Shown here: in pieces, positions 47,731 through 59,286 of the stretch
How the letters are laid out: each line of letters starts with the position of its first letter
How positions within the stretch are numbered: position 1 is the first letter of the stretch
Source of the DNA: Capsicum annuum
Taxonomy: Eukaryota; Streptophyta; Magnoliopsida; Solanales; Solanaceae
NCBI RefSeq assembly: GCF_002878395.1
Contig: NW_025861591.1
Span: 134,486-198,485 of the forward strand
Reading direction: 5' to 3'
DNA: 64,000 nucleotides
Program-made: the position numbers and the translations under genes
Notes under the pieces: model-generated
Databases searched by the model: none
What the model was told of the DNA's origin: nothing
What the model saw: the letters and a program-made list of their open reading frames with translations, nothing else

Positions 47731-48746
47731 TCTGTGCTGGAACTCTAAACTCTCGTATCTTATGTCCTAGCTTGTCACACCCAAAGCATATATCACTACC
47801 TGCGCTACATGCACCTAGTTAATTCTTACCACACTTTTTGCAAAGCGAATAAGTAAGACTTCTATTCTCACTAAACTAGGCCTCAGAGCTTGGTGCCTCA
47901 TCATGACATTCATATATGGACTTAGGTGCTGGTGCACTAGCTGAGGATGGAGCTGGAGTTGAAAAATTCTGACTATACTGAGATCGGTTACCACCCTGTG
48001 ACTTAGGCAGAGCAAAGCTGAAACTAGCTGTCCTTTCCCTCTTACTCTATCTCTCCCTCATCCTAATCTTCTGCTTCTTTATTTTTTGAGAATGAGTCAT
48101 AACTCTTGCTAAAGTCATATCACTATTACATAGCGTATGTGCACTCATTTACCACTCTATCGTTCACCCCGTACACGAACATACTAATCTTGGCTCTACT
48201 ATCTGTAACCACATGAGGGGCATATCTGGCTAATTGAGTAAACCTAAGAGAATACTTTTTCACTGTCATACTATCATAGCACCTTAGCCTCTCTAAGATC
48301 TTGCAGGAAAAATATATCAAGGAAAGCAGAGGCAAACTCCTCCCACTCAATAGAACCTGCATCATCTAACCTTTCTGACTTCTACTATTTGTACCAATTA
48401 TGAGTCACATTCTGCAACTGATATGCAGCTAACTCAGCACTTTTCATAGTATTCACCCCTATAATATCTATCACTTTTTGAATCTGATATAATAATTCCT
48501 ATGGGTCCTCATCTAACTTAGACCTTGTGAAAGAAGAAGGATTCATTTGGATATGGTCCCGATTTCTAGCTACAGCTAAATTGGCCACTGGATTGGCTAG
48601 AATGATGGCTGGTCATTTATTCTGGGCAGCAACTAATTGAGAAAGAGTGGTGAATGAGGTCCTAAACTCCATATGAGAAACATCATTGCTCAAAAGGTCT
48701 TAGGCTAAGGGCTTGACTGATTCTCGTTTTTTCTTTTAGGAGGCAT
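47731..48746 (-). pseudogene. gag: gag pseudogene of the reverse element
   Basis: The minus-strand start MPPKRKN at 48746 lies four bases after an acceptor-like TTCTTCTATAG. The frame shifts within about 20 codons. Recognisable blocks follow: NPSSFTRSKLDEDP, SAELAAYQLQNVTHNW, GSIEWEEFASAFLD, and an open stretch 48365-48126 with YSLRFTQLARYAPHVV and FVYGVNDRVVNEC, which is the core of the Retrotrans_gag capsid domain. It ends with zinc-knuckle remnants. Several in-frame stops (TAG/TAA) and frameshifts make it a pseudogene. The array gag is homologous but stops just after the DEDP segment, which shows how much the array lost. Confidence 0.88.
47747..47788 (-). pseudogene. CCHC zinc-knuckle remnant of gag, last Cys lost
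   Basis: The minus strand reads CFGCDKLGHKIREF, the retroviral-type zinc knuckle CX2CX4HX4C with Phe replacing the last Cys. Just upstream, CKKCGKN, a stop and GAC match the second Cys cluster commonly found before the knuckle in this gypsy Gag group. The knuckle would bind RNA in an intact Gag; this copy would not hold zinc normally. Confidence 0.8.
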
Positions 48747-48749
48747 GTT

Positions 48750-51354
48750 CTATAGAAGAAAAGGAGAAATAGATTATACTGAGAGTGACTTGAGATTATG
48801 CTCACTAGAACAACATGAATACTGAAAGAAGGAAACTATTCCTAAAATATCTCATAGCCTCCTACACATAAGAGTGGTGCAAAACACACACACGTACAAG
48901 ACTTTACTAGATGCAGCTTTGAGACTTCCTAGGACTCTAATGAACCTTAGGCACTGATATCAAGTTTGTAACACCCCGATTTTCTGAATTGAAATACTAC
49001 ACGGTGCTTAAGACCTCGAAGGACCACAAGCTAACCCATGACTGATATCTGTTCCTGTACTCTACAATATATGATGTAATAATGTGGAAAAGCATAAAAA
49101 CTACTCCATAAAGTTCAACTGAATAAAATATCTTACAAACATAATAACCATATGGGTGGAAAATACCCAAAAACAATGGAAGTCTAAATCAAATCTAAAC
49201 TAAATCTGAAAGACTCTAAATACTGTCTGAATAAGGAGTTGAAAGAACAAGTCTCCAACTAACTTCGTGTAGTAAAATTGAACTGAAATAATAAATAAAA
49301 TAAAATAATATTATCCTTAAATGGATGAGGACTCACTGAAACTCTGCGACTGGAATGCTATTGATGATCTGGAACATGTGCCTCTAAACCTATGGTGTAA
49401 CATAAGAGAAATCACCATAGCACAAATGCATTAGTACCTCTTAATGTAATGAGTATACGAGAGAGGTAGGCTAAATACAAAGGGTTATATGCATGAACAA
49501 TTCTAACTAATATGAATGTGAGAATACATACAAGCATAAGCAACTACAACTGAACTCGTGGTGAAACTGGCTATTGAGACTGAATACCGATGACATGACT
49601 TTCCTGATACTGAGATACTGAATAGATGAATGACTATTTCTGAAAGTTTGAATTATGAAGAACTAGTCAGATTGACTGTGTCTAATAGTCGTGAAACTGA
49701 ATACTAATAACATAAGCTATGACAACATACATAATTGATATAATTGTGATGGTCGACAAGACTGATTTAACTGATACTAAGCAACTGTATTTAACAGTTT
49801 GAGTTCTGATGGAACTATCTGAGTTCCGTTCTATATGGAGTAACTAAATTTGAGATCAGTCCTATCTAGAAGGTGATCTTTAAATCTGATGATTCTGATA
49901 CTGATTAACTATAGTTAAGATCAGTCTTGTCTAATGGGTGATCTTGAAGTCTGTTCATAGTGATAAGGATTGACTGTCTTTAACAGTACTAAATCTGTAC
50001 TACTGAATTGAGTTGACTGTATCTGACATTCCTGAATTTGTAACTAAAATTATGGGATATTTTTATCTAACTGAATTGTGTGATCTCAGGGATAAGATGA
50101 CTGGGGTCCAATTTCTTTCCTGACTGGAAGGGTGTCAGTACCGTACCACCAGTAAAGACAACTACTATGGAGTCAGTCCTAATCTAGTGGGTGACTCTTG
50201 GGATCAGTCCTATACATATAACTATACTAACGGGTTACCCTTGAGTACACCAGTCCTATCTAATAGGTCATATCTCGGACCTACAGTGGCTACGTAGTTC
50301 TGGAACATAGGGATTACTTCTAAGAATATATATCCTTTCTGGCGGTTGAGGCCCCATCCTAGGTTTACTCGGTACTGAATCCTACTCCCATCTAAAAGAC
50401 ACTGAACTAGATAACTGAGATAAACTGAATAACTAAACTGAACTGACTAGCTGAACAGATACTAATTAACTGAACTAATACTAGTGGTATTATTTAGCGG
50501 AGAAAAACTAACTTTACTGAGTTCCCTTGACTGAAGGAGCAAACTGAGTTCTGAGGACTGATTGAGAGTACTGAAATTACTGAGATCGCTAGGAATATAT
50601 TTGTTACTGAGATCGTTGAGATTACTAAGTACTGAGGTTACTGAACTACTGAGACTGTTGAGATTTCTGAGTTTTCTTGAGTCACATGACTAACTGAATT
50701 CTATAGACCATGGCTTGACTGAGAGTATTGTGATAACATGACATAGCACTAGGAACACAACTATATTATTTTGGGCACAAGTACCCCCAAGACTCGATGG
50801 AAGGAAACTGACACACATGACTGACTTAATCATTAGAATTGAATCCACAATTCACAATATCATAAGTAGGGGATTTTGTACTACACTTGGTTCTTAACAT
50901 CTTATACATAGAAGGGGATGCGCACAACATGTATGTACTCGTTTTGCTTCAATTATCATGATCATTGAATATCATAATAATAACACACAACAATAACGTG
51001 GAGTTCATGTCGAATCATAAAGAATCAAATATGAGCTTGTCATTTAAGCACTATTAAGTTATAAAAACATGGATTGTATCATTCTTGTCATTTTATCAAA
51101 TACCTTACATGCACAACTTTGGTCATAGGTGTACTTATCAATTTGACAATCTTAATCCATCCAAAATTCAGGGGTTTCAACTAACCTACTCACATGCTTC
51201 ATGAAAAACACATCAAGATACAACCTTGAATCCAAAAAGCAATCATCGACATAAATATAGTCATAACATGACAGTAAAATCATAATTTATAATTTAAAAC
51301 ATGATTCTTGAGCTCCATGGATGAAAGGGATCCATGGATGAACACTACACATAC
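48750..51354 (-). other. Putative leader intron in the reverse element
   Basis: On the minus strand the donor GAGTCAG|GTATGT has its first intron base at 51354, and the acceptor TTCTTCTATAG ends at 48750, four bases before the gag ATG. The placement matches the array units (donor in the LTR after the likely transcription start, acceptor just before gag) although the surrounding sequence has diverged. The sites are seen; splicing is inferred. Confidence 0.45.
48951..48962 (-). other. Degraded primer-binding site of the reverse element
   Basis: Minus strand TGATATCAGTGC differs at two positions from TGGTATCAGAGC. It lies four bases after the LTR end at 48967, the same offset as in the array, which fixes the 5' LTR of this element. 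Confidence 0.8.
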
Positions 51355-52094
51355 CTGACTCAGGGTTCTTGACATTTTTGAACTTGAAGGATTTGAAATA
51401 ATTTTATTCTTGAAGAGAATTGGGTCTTGTTCTTAGGGATTAAATTCAGAGAGAAACCCCAGCTTTTGTTTGTGGAATAACAATGAGCAAAATGGCTGAA
51501 TTCAGACTCATCTGGGTATATAGGCGAGTGGTAAGTGACCAAAATACCTCTTTTAAAATAACCTAGAAATAAACTTAATATGGAATATGACGGTTCGAAT
51601 GACGGTCCGTTAGACACTTAGTGGTCCGTACCTTAGCCCGTCAGACGTGGATCAAAAATGGGGTTCACTAGATAAGAGTTGACGGCCTTGATGATGGTCT
51701 GTCACAACTTTGATGGTTCGTTAACTCGTCCATCAGTCCTTATCTAGTAAATGGATTAAATTAATTGGATATGATGGTCTAAATAGTGGTCCATCCCTTA
51801 TGTGGCGGTCCGTCAACTTGGTCGTCATACCTGGGTGTTTTCGACAATTCCAAGTAAAATGTCCATAACTTCCTCGTCTGATGCTGGATTTGGACAAAAT
51901 TGGTATCGTTGGAAATCTAACTCAATTTCCCACGTGATAGAAAGTGAAAATCTCAAAAATACCATATGTACACAGATAGGTTTGCATTTCAAAGTAAGTC
52001 CTAGCATCTTTGAGATGATTTCTAGCTTGGAAAAAGGCACGAGTATTAGAAAATATGGCACTAATATTGGTTTGGATTTTCTTGGGGTATTACA
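48967..52094 (-). mobile_element. 5' LTR of the reverse element
   Basis: On the minus strand it begins TGTAATACCCC (52094) and ends CGGGGTGTTACA (48967), 3128 bp. The ends match those of the array LTR, so the families are related, but the body is longer and diverged. It carries an ACTGA-rich tract (about 50400-50700) and several copies of a CTGTATCTGACA-type motif, counterparts of motifs in the array LTR. Confidence 0.86.
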
Positions 52095-52096
52095 TT

Positions 52097-52228
52097 ATAA
52101 AATTCCAGTGACATGGCGTGATAGTGCCAAGTCATGCCAGGGGTCTAGTTTGGGAAATTTTTACTAAAATCAAAATACACATCCAGGGTTAAAAGGGTCA
52201 ATTTCCCACCCCTATTTAATCCCTTTTA
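52097..52228 (+). mobile_element. Fragment of array LTR on the far side of the reverse element
   Basis: AAATTCCAGTGACATGGCG through CCACCCCTATTTAATCCC matches the 5' third of the array LTR (compare 2875-3000). It ends just after the promoter-like TATTTAAT. It shows that the array, or a copy of its unit, continued to the right of the reverse element. Confidence 0.82.
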
Positions 52229-52229
52229 T

Positions 52230-52623
52230 ATCATCGGTTTAGACGTGCAGGCTTGTGATCATACTTAGAGGTTCATATATTTAGCTGGCAGAGTTAGTGG
52301 TGAGTCCTGTTAGTTTGAGGACATGTTTATTATTTCAGTAGTTCAGAGTTAGTTGGGGACTTGCCCATCAAATGCATATTTTAGAAGTTTAGAGGCTTTT
52401 TAAGATTGGAGTATTTTTAGACAAATGTATCAGATTTGGTATATGTTATACCGTATTTAGTTTTATTATTGTATTGAACCTTATAGCATTTTTTTGCCTA
52501 ATTTCCACATATTACACTACTATTATTCAGTTATTACAGCAGGTACCATTCATGGGTTAGCTTGTGGTTCTTTGATATTATGAGCACCATGTAGCTTCCA
52601 GGGTACAGGTTCGGGGCGTTACA
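52230..52623 (+). mobile_element. 3' end of a third LTR type
   Basis: This noncoding block shares the order of features of the array LTR 3' part: GAGTTAGTTGGGGACTTGCC, TTAGAGGCTTTTTAAGA, an inverted repeat GGTATATGTTATACC, CATGGGTTAGCTTGTGG, and the end GGGGCGTTACA at 52623. The body differs, so it is another family. Its 5' part is missing; it abuts array LTR on the left and a coding remnant directly on the right. Confidence 0.7.
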
Positions 52624-53417
52624 GTTATCCTTGACTTTAAGGAGGACCTTGAAATCCCAATTAGCTTTGAAAAGTCCTTTTTAGCTATGGGTATGGCATT
52701 GGTTAACATGGATATAAGACGGATGAATTTTTAACTCAATGAAAAACAAGTAGGTGTGAATATGTCTCAGTTAGTACGGTAACCAAAGTATATATGGGCG
52801 GTGTTTGTGATAGAAACTATTGATGATTATGCAATGACCGTCCGCATTAAGGAGAGACTTGAGGTTGAGGCACTAGTGACAGTTATCATGAACCTTGTTA
52901 GTGATAGAATCAATGAATATGATAAGATGGTTAATGCACTATATGGTTGTGGTTCTTATTCGTATGCTCTAAATAAGTTAGAACTTGACTTGAAGAACAT
53001 AGCTACTGTACCAGATTGACCATCTATTGAGGAGCCACCAGTTTTGGAATTGAAAGTCTTCTCATCTCACTTGTTATATGAATTTTTGGTAGCCTACAAT
53101 ACGTTATCTATTATTATTTCTGCTGATTTATTGGACTCATAGGTTGAGGTATTGATTTCATTCTTACAGATATTTAAGAGGGCAATCGGATGGACTAATG
53201 ATGACATTATGGGGATTCCACTAGGGATTTATCTCAAAGAATTCAACTTGAACTAGATTGTGTCCCAGTATAGAGCAATAGAGTCATTTAAAACACCTAT
53301 GCAAAAGGTGGTGATAAATAGATTATAAGGTAGTTAGATGTGGTTGAAGTTTACCATATTGCTGGAAGAAAGTGGGTTAGCCTAGATCAATGTGTACCTA
53401 AGAAAGGAGGGATCATG
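52624..53417 (+). pseudogene. pol: Athila-like gypsy pol remnant (protease end to start of RT)
   Basis: One frame runs from 52624 with LDFKEDLEIPISF and FLAMGMALVNMD (protease C-terminus), an open stretch 52801-53019 ending ELDLKN, then PSIEEPPVLELKV, SADLLDS, FKRAIGWTNDDIMGIP. After a frameshift comes VYHIAGRKWVS..QCVPKKGG (53343-53411), the RT entry motif of Athila-type elements. At least five stop codons are present (after 52735, 52783, 53019 and others). It begins exactly at the LTR end at 52623 and ends inside the KKGG motif where another LTR starts. Assignment to the Athila group is from known family motifs. Confidence 0.8.
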
Positions 53418-54099
53418 TAACTACCTGAATTTTGATGAAACACGTGAAATGTCTGTTTTGTGTGATTTTACTATTTTAACCTCCTCATAGTTGCACTGTG
53501 GTATTTCTTGGATATGGGGTTTATCGGTATGATTTCTAATACATGTTGGTGCCTTTTAAGTGATCTCATAGTTTTTGGAATCTTCTAGAGTCTTATGATC
53601 GACTTCTATGGCTATTTTTTGATTTGTGTAATGGATGGCTGAACAGAATGAACCAATAAATTTAGAACGTCGATTTTAGGGTTGTAATATATTTGGTCTG
53701 GTTTTATGGATTTTAAATCTCATTTCAACCATCAATTTAGAAAAGTATGATTTTAGATTTTGGGGGTCAACTATGTAAAAATGATGTCTTTTAAAAAATA
53801 TGATATCTCTATTGAGTCTGAAGCATCAAATTTAGTGTGGTTACAAGGTTTATTTGAGTACATAAAATTATGAATGAATCTCGAGGCCTTGACGAAATCT
53901 TGGAAAGATTTCTAGTTTCAGCTGATGTCCATTAGACTTGCGATCACACCATCTTGGATGGCGACCATACCTACAAGTAAAGAGAAAGCAGTGCGATCTC
54001 ACTAGGACTTGTGGCTATTGCCACCACTTTTCTTTGTGCAAGGTATTGTGATGGCACATCAGCATGCTGTGATTGAACCATCTAAGAACCTGAAAGAGG

Positions 54100-54106
54100 T
54101 ATAAAT
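54100..54106 (+). promoter_or_regulatory. TATA box of the Tekay/Del-like LTR
   Basis: TATAAAT in the context GAGGTATAAATTGACCC, about 685 bases into the LTR, followed at about 65 bases by ATAAACCCTAATATAG, which resembles the 5' leader of plant retrotransposon transcripts. This is the clearest TATA box in the window. Confidence 0.55.
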
Positions 54107-55490
54107 TGACCCTTTTGGTCGTGAATTAGCTTATTATTCACCTTGTCTTTTGAGAGATAAACCCTAATATAGTGTGAGATTAAAAGTGAAGCTTGTGTGC
54201 TCTTAGGAATCAAGATTAACTTCCATTTCTTGGTTCATTTATGTATTTAAGGTAAAAGTTCACCCTCTTCTTGGTTGAATTTCTTTATTAATTTCTCAAA
54301 ACTCCCAAAATCATATTGTTTGATTTTAAACCCCAATTTCACTCCTTTCACTTGAATAATTTTCCTAATCCTTTCATTACTATTTTTTTTTAATCAATTT
54401 AACCATCAAAACAACTTTGATTATTTATTTTAAAATGAATTTGAAAAGGTTTTACTCGGTAAAGTTTAAAAATAGTTTTTCTTTAATTTCGACCATGGTT
54501 TTAACTCTATTTGACTTGGGTTTTCATCTACAGATTCGTAGAAACTTGGGAAACATCTTTTTGAAATAAAGTTATGATTTCTCCCATCTCTTCCAAAAGC
54601 CCATTTCGGGAGTCCATTATGACCCCAAACCAAAACTAGGTATTATGGCTTTTTATTGGCTTTGTTTTTATATGTAGATTCTATATTTCTTAGTTTTAGT
54701 TAATTTTGGGATTGTTTTTGAAATTTAAGGTCTTAGGTTGAAGTATTGTAAATAAGTTTTCATCCTTGAATTAGTTATGCCTTAACCTTTTTTAGACTAG
54801 GTTGGGCAGTTAATCTATATTCAAAAACATGTTAAGGGTATGGATCTAATCATGAAAATGGTTATCTTGTTGTGTTATGCCCATGTGGGGCCCTATATGT
54901 GACATACATGGTGGATTTGATATATTATGTGCTATGTGAGACTGTGTGGGTCCTATGTGATGATTGAGAGCCTATATACATGAGAATAATTATGTTTTAC
55001 TTGATGAAAAACCTAGTGTGTTACCAATTGTGAAATGTGATGTATTCATACTCTATTGGCATATAAATTTTGTGGGAATTTATGAATGGTTAGAATTAAT
55101 TAGTGGATAATTGGCTCACATAATTTGTATATTGTTTATTTGTAGAAATACGCATTGGTGAACATTGCACATCATTATCATGGCATCACACATATAATTT
55201 CACTTGTTTGTTGTATCATATATATATACTTTTTTTTTTGTAGGTGTACTTTATGTGTGTCTTATGTTATGTACATGCTCTTGGAAACACTGGTATCACT
55301 AGAAATATTTGAAATACTTTAAATACTAGAGACTCTAGAAACACAAGGGAATATTAGATTTTATAGGCCTTTTCCAAAGTAGGTGTCGGAAGGGAGTCGT
55401 AGTTATTAGTATCGGATATTGGATCATATAGTCCTTCTCCAAAGATTATGCCAGAGAAGTGTCATGGATATTTGTTGTATACGAGTTGGC

Positions 55491-55630
55491 AAACCCCCAT
55501 TGGGTCCTACATAATAAGGCTTTACGCCATAGGTGTATTCGGGGTAGTATATAGGTTAACAAACCATTCATAAGTCCTACGTTGGGAGTCTTACCTCCAT
55601 AGGTGCTTACGGAGGTTGTACGGCAACCTC
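55491..55630 (+). repeat. Two-copy 70-bp direct repeat inside the LTR
   Basis: The copies at 55491 and 55561 share AAACC, TCCTAC and CCATAGGTG words at exactly 70-base spacing. They are imperfect copies in the 3' half of the LTR. Confidence 0.6.
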
Positions 55631-56355
55631 GTGCATCATCACACCACCACCACCATTATTATCATCATTCTTATTGTGTTTACTTCAATATGGTTGTTAT
55701 GTGATTGTATTTCTACTTTGACTCATTACCTATCTAATTGTTATATCTTTTTATTCTTGTACTCAATGATCTTTAATGTATATTTTCTTTCCTTATCCTA
55801 CTTGTACTTGGTGTATTGTACACTTGTTGTCCTTTCTATGTTTGTGTCAATATATGTGGTATATTCGAATTGTAAGTGCACGCGGTGTGAGCAACAATTT
55901 TTAGACATTTTTTAATTCTAGGTGATATGCCCTTAGTGTGTATTTTGCCCCACAATGCTTGACTTGGGCGATTGTTGGAGCCTTCAATGTAATGGATGAT
56001 TTTTAGGCATCCAGATCTCTTCACTAACTTTATCTATCATTAGACTATGTATTTACTAGTTTTTAGAGAAAGAGTTTCTTCTGTTGGATTTCTTATGTAT
56101 TTTATTTGTATATGAGTTGTACTACATATGTTCTTATACTGTTGACATCATATTCTGAGAGTTATGGATATATTATTGTTTATGTATTCTTCCATATTTG
56201 TCATATTTAGATTGACGGACTTAGTTTTAGAGGCCTTAACTTAGGGGTATTTTGGTCTTTTCCCCTTTGTGTATCAGTTTTGATGATAGCCTCACTCGTC
56301 AAGGTTCATTGTGATGAGTGCCACCATAACCCTTGGATTTTGTTTCATGAAAAAT

Positions 56356-56367
56356 TGGTGTCATATA
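56356..56367 (+). other. Degraded PBS of the Tekay/Del-like element
   Basis: TGGTGTCATATA sits three bases after the LTR end and is followed by TTGGATTCATTGGTCTC, a leader typical of this family. It is a mutated TGGTATCAGAGC. Confidence 0.6.
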
Positions 56368-56560
56368 TTGGATTCATTGGTCTCAATGATGTAAGAATAG
56401 GGTGTCTAATAGAGTCTCGTGGAAAGATAGATAGATATCCGTATCTATCATTGAGAGGCTATAGGATGTCTTTAGGAAGAGTTTGCCTTGTATTGTTCCT
56501 TATAATGTGAATTTATTTCATTGCTAGTGGTTTGAGTTATCTTTTACTCTTTCTATGCAC
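56368..56560 (+). mobile_element. 5' leader of the Tekay/Del-like element
   Basis: This noncoding leader between PBS and gag has GGTGTCTAATAGAGTCTCG and GAGAGGCTATAGGATGTC, wording typical of the 5' untranslated region of this gypsy group. No intact acceptor-like AG precedes the gag ATG (CTTTCTATGCAC). Confidence 0.6.
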
Positions 56561-57250
56561 ATGGTGTCGACTAGGTCTCAGAAGATCATACATGCAGAGG
56601 ATTCACCTAGAGGGAGAGCCTCGAGTCCTGTATGGGCTTGAGAGAGTGGATGGGCCCGTCGATTTTCCCCGTCCATGAGTAGTGCTAGGGACCTCTCCCC
56701 TATCCTTGTGTCCAACATGTTAGAGTTATGGGTTCCAATCCCGTTTCTCAAAGTTCTTCTGCCTCAGTCCTGGATGAATTGTTGGTTCGTTTGTTGACCC
56801 GTTCGAAGGGTGTTTCTTTGAATTCGTTTGCAATTCACCTAACTCCAAGTGTTGTACCTCCGCCGGTTCCAGATTCTATTTTTGGTGTTCCTTTAGTCAC
56901 GGGTATGAATCCTCCGGTTATACCTACTTCTATTTTTTGTACTTCTCAGACCCCTAGTACTATTCCCCCTTCAGCACCGGCATTTGAGTATGGTATTACA
57001 TGGGCTGGAGTTTAGCCCTCATATAATGTTACATCCCCAAGTAGAGTCTCTGCCAGCTGGGCTTGCTATGATTTTTTATCTTCGGCGATTCATGCCACAA
57101 ATCATAGTATTTAGGGAATCTTTTTAGAGTATAAGGGATCAGGAAAGGATGCATAGACCTACCCTTCGAGTGTCTCGGAGAGGCTCCAAGAGGGTGCACT
57201 ATCAGGACAAGCTTAGAGGTTGGTTTGTTTGTGATATGTTTGGCTATTTG
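56561..57250 (+). pseudogene. gag: Broken and deleted gag of the Tekay/Del-like element
   Basis: It starts MVSTRSQK at 56561, with TGA at codon 27 and frame changes. Another frame (56728-57015) has a Pro/Ser-rich stretch as in the Gag N-terminus. Near 57185-57270 a knuckle-like segment reads VHYQDKLRGWFVCDMFGYLPKDFP, where the Cys, His and last Cys positions are partly lost. The capsid core is missing, so a large internal deletion has occurred. Confidence 0.68.
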
Positions 57251-57732
57251 CCCAAAGACTTCCCCTGTGTGTGATTCGAGATACTCCTATTTCAGCTTTG
57301 AGAGGCAGGAATATTACTAGACGTTCAAGGAGCATAGATACTGGAGCACGCAGTGGTGGTCGAAATGCTATACTAGCCTGAATAGAGGCGTAGGCTTCTG
57401 ATGCTATGAGCACAACTATCGTCCTTGTTTGCTTTAGATCTGCATCTTTGTTATTTGATATCAAATTTAATTTGTCCTGTGTATCTTCATATTTTCTTCA
57501 GGTTTTGATTTTTTTAGTGAGCCTCAATCTATGCTAATTATTTTATCTACCCCAGTAGGAGATTCTTTAGTGCTAGATCAGGTGTACCGAGCTTGTATTG
57601 TGACTTTCTCGTGGAGTGAGACTAGGGTATATTTTCTTATATTATATAAGGTTGATTTCGATGTGATTTTGGGTATGGATTGGCTAGCTCCTTACCAAGA
57701 GGTTTTAGATTTTTATGCTAAGACTGTGACCT
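57251..57732 (+). pseudogene. pol: Aspartic protease remnant of the Tekay/Del-like element
   Basis: TTIVLVCFRSASLLFD near 57415 corresponds to the protease N-terminal half where the catalytic DSGAT-like motif would follow; here it has decayed. An open stretch from 57531 continues STPVGDSLVLDQVYRAC, DFDVILGMDWLAPYQ and YAKTVTL, the hallmark of gypsy protease. It is cut at 57732 by the minus-strand LTR. Frame changes precede 57531. Confidence 0.82.
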
Positions 57733-59123
57733 TATCACGACCAGATTTACAGGTCATGATGGCATCTACCAAATATCACTAGTAGGTACGCTAATACAAT
57801 AACCCGAAGCTAACGCAATGGATTAATTCGGTAAGAAATATTATCTTAGGACAAATACAATGAACATAACTTAGCATATAGACAAAGTGTTATGAAATAG
57901 ATAAGCTGTAAACATAGGATACCAATCCCACAAACTGGTAAAGTTAGTGCAAGAGCATCTAATATCAATAACAAAACCCAAACGACCTTTAGAATATAGT
58001 CAATACATCAATCTCAAATAGTAAAGACTGAATATAAGAAAAGAAGGAAAATGGGCAACTCAAACTCCATAAGATCACCCTATCTTCGGAAGTCAATCAT
58101 TGCACGAGAAACGGTCAAAGATGATAGCCAGTATTCAGATCTACAAAAAAGGTACAGAAGTATAATATGAGTACAAAAACAACGGGTACTCAGTAGCCAT
58201 CATCGGCCGATTGAGCTAAGTCATGATATAAAGATATATATAATGCAATATAATCCTAAATAAGTCAAGGTATAGAATTGAATTTGAATTATCTCCGTCA
58301 TCACTATATATAATAAGTAATTAAGCAGGAACAGTAGTATAACATAAGGCATCAACAGATGTCAACACTGTTGTGCACAAGTAATAGACAATGCAGAACC
58401 ATAACAAATCTTAAAGTATTACCATAAGAAAACACAAGTATAAAGTAGGCTCACATATGCTAACTTGTGCATAAAATAAAGGACTCATCACAATATCCCA
58501 TACTACTGCAGAGTACACCCATGATAAATAATAATAAGGAATTTAACCAACACATATCCAACCTCATTATTATTTAACTGTATTCCACACTTATCATCAA
58601 TCTGACATCTTACCGAACTTTCATTAATTACCAAAACTAACCATATAACAATATTCCATACTATTACATCCTCGGCCATTTATCATCAATACCCATTCAC
58701 CACTATTTATTAGCCAAACAAGGATTATTAACTAGTCGATTAGATTCCTACCCATCATCTAACTATCATCATTTTTTTAGCTAACACTCCTTAACTAGCC
58801 ATTTTTTATCACCAATATTACTTGCTAAGTGGCTCCTCATTTTACATTTAGCTTCCAACTTATCAACTAGTCTTGAATAATCATTCCAATAATATTCATC
58901 ACTAATCCCTTTTTATCATTAACCAATAACTACACTGCTTTATGAGTATTTAACAATTGTGGGCTATATCTGATATTTAATGTCTCATTACATCCACATT
59001 ATTCACATGGAGATATGCGTACACATACATATGCATAAAATTTCCATACATAGGTCTAGCCGAACTCAAACTAGAAGATGTACATATGGGAATATCAAAT
59101 AATTATCCTCTGGAATTGTCGAG

Positions 59124-59286
59124 TATATCATCATCATCACACTATCCTCTAGCCATGTCAAGTATCAATATCATCATCATAACATGCTCTATCCTTGTCA
59201 GGTATCAATATCATCATCATAATATCCTCCAACTTTGCTGGGATTCAATATCATCATCATAACATCCTCCTATCATATTGGGTATC
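59124..59286 (-). repeat. 40-bp minisatellite in the LTR, four copies
   Basis: The copies start at 59124 (43 bp), 59167, 59207 and 59247 (40 bp each); a partial copy follows to about 59298. Each has an AATATCATCATCATAA core followed by CCTC and a GGTATC-like end on the + strand. Confidence 0.82.

Larger units (their letters stand above)
43402..52094 (-). mobile_element. Gag-only non-autonomous gypsy-like element (LARD-like), reverse orientation
   Basis: On the minus strand the order is 5' LTR (52094-48967), PBS, leader, gag pseudogene, long noncoding interior, polypurine tract and 3' LTR (46511-43402). The interior is only about 2.45 kb and holds no protease, RT, RNase H or integrase motif, so the element depended on enzymes from elsewhere. 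The two LTRs differ visibly throughout, which points to an old insertion. Array LTR sequence on its right (52097-52228) places it within the array. The left LTR lacks its last ~11 bases, so the left junction was rearranged. Confidence 0.82.
53416..56352 (+). mobile_element. 5' LTR of a Tekay/Del-like gypsy element
   Basis: It begins TGTAACTACCTGAATTTTG at 53416, preceded by GATCA (53411-53415) as a possible target-site duplication, and ends near 56352 (TCATGAAA, from an expected TCATGACA). A TATA box TATAAAT lies at 54100-54106, a leader-like ATAAACCCTAAT shortly after, and a donor-like AAG|GTAAAA at 54250-54257. A direct repeat of 70 bp (55491-55560, 55561-55630) and a short CAC/CAT-rich microsatellite (about 55640-55670) are present. 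The open frame at 55616-55915 is within the LTR and looks like chance. Confidence 0.72.

Noticed and set aside
55616..55915. Hydrophobic open frame of 99 codons as a membrane protein gene
   Set aside because: It lies wholly inside a retrotransposon LTR, is T-rich (which yields hydrophobic residues by composition), and has no promoter or homologous protein I recognise.
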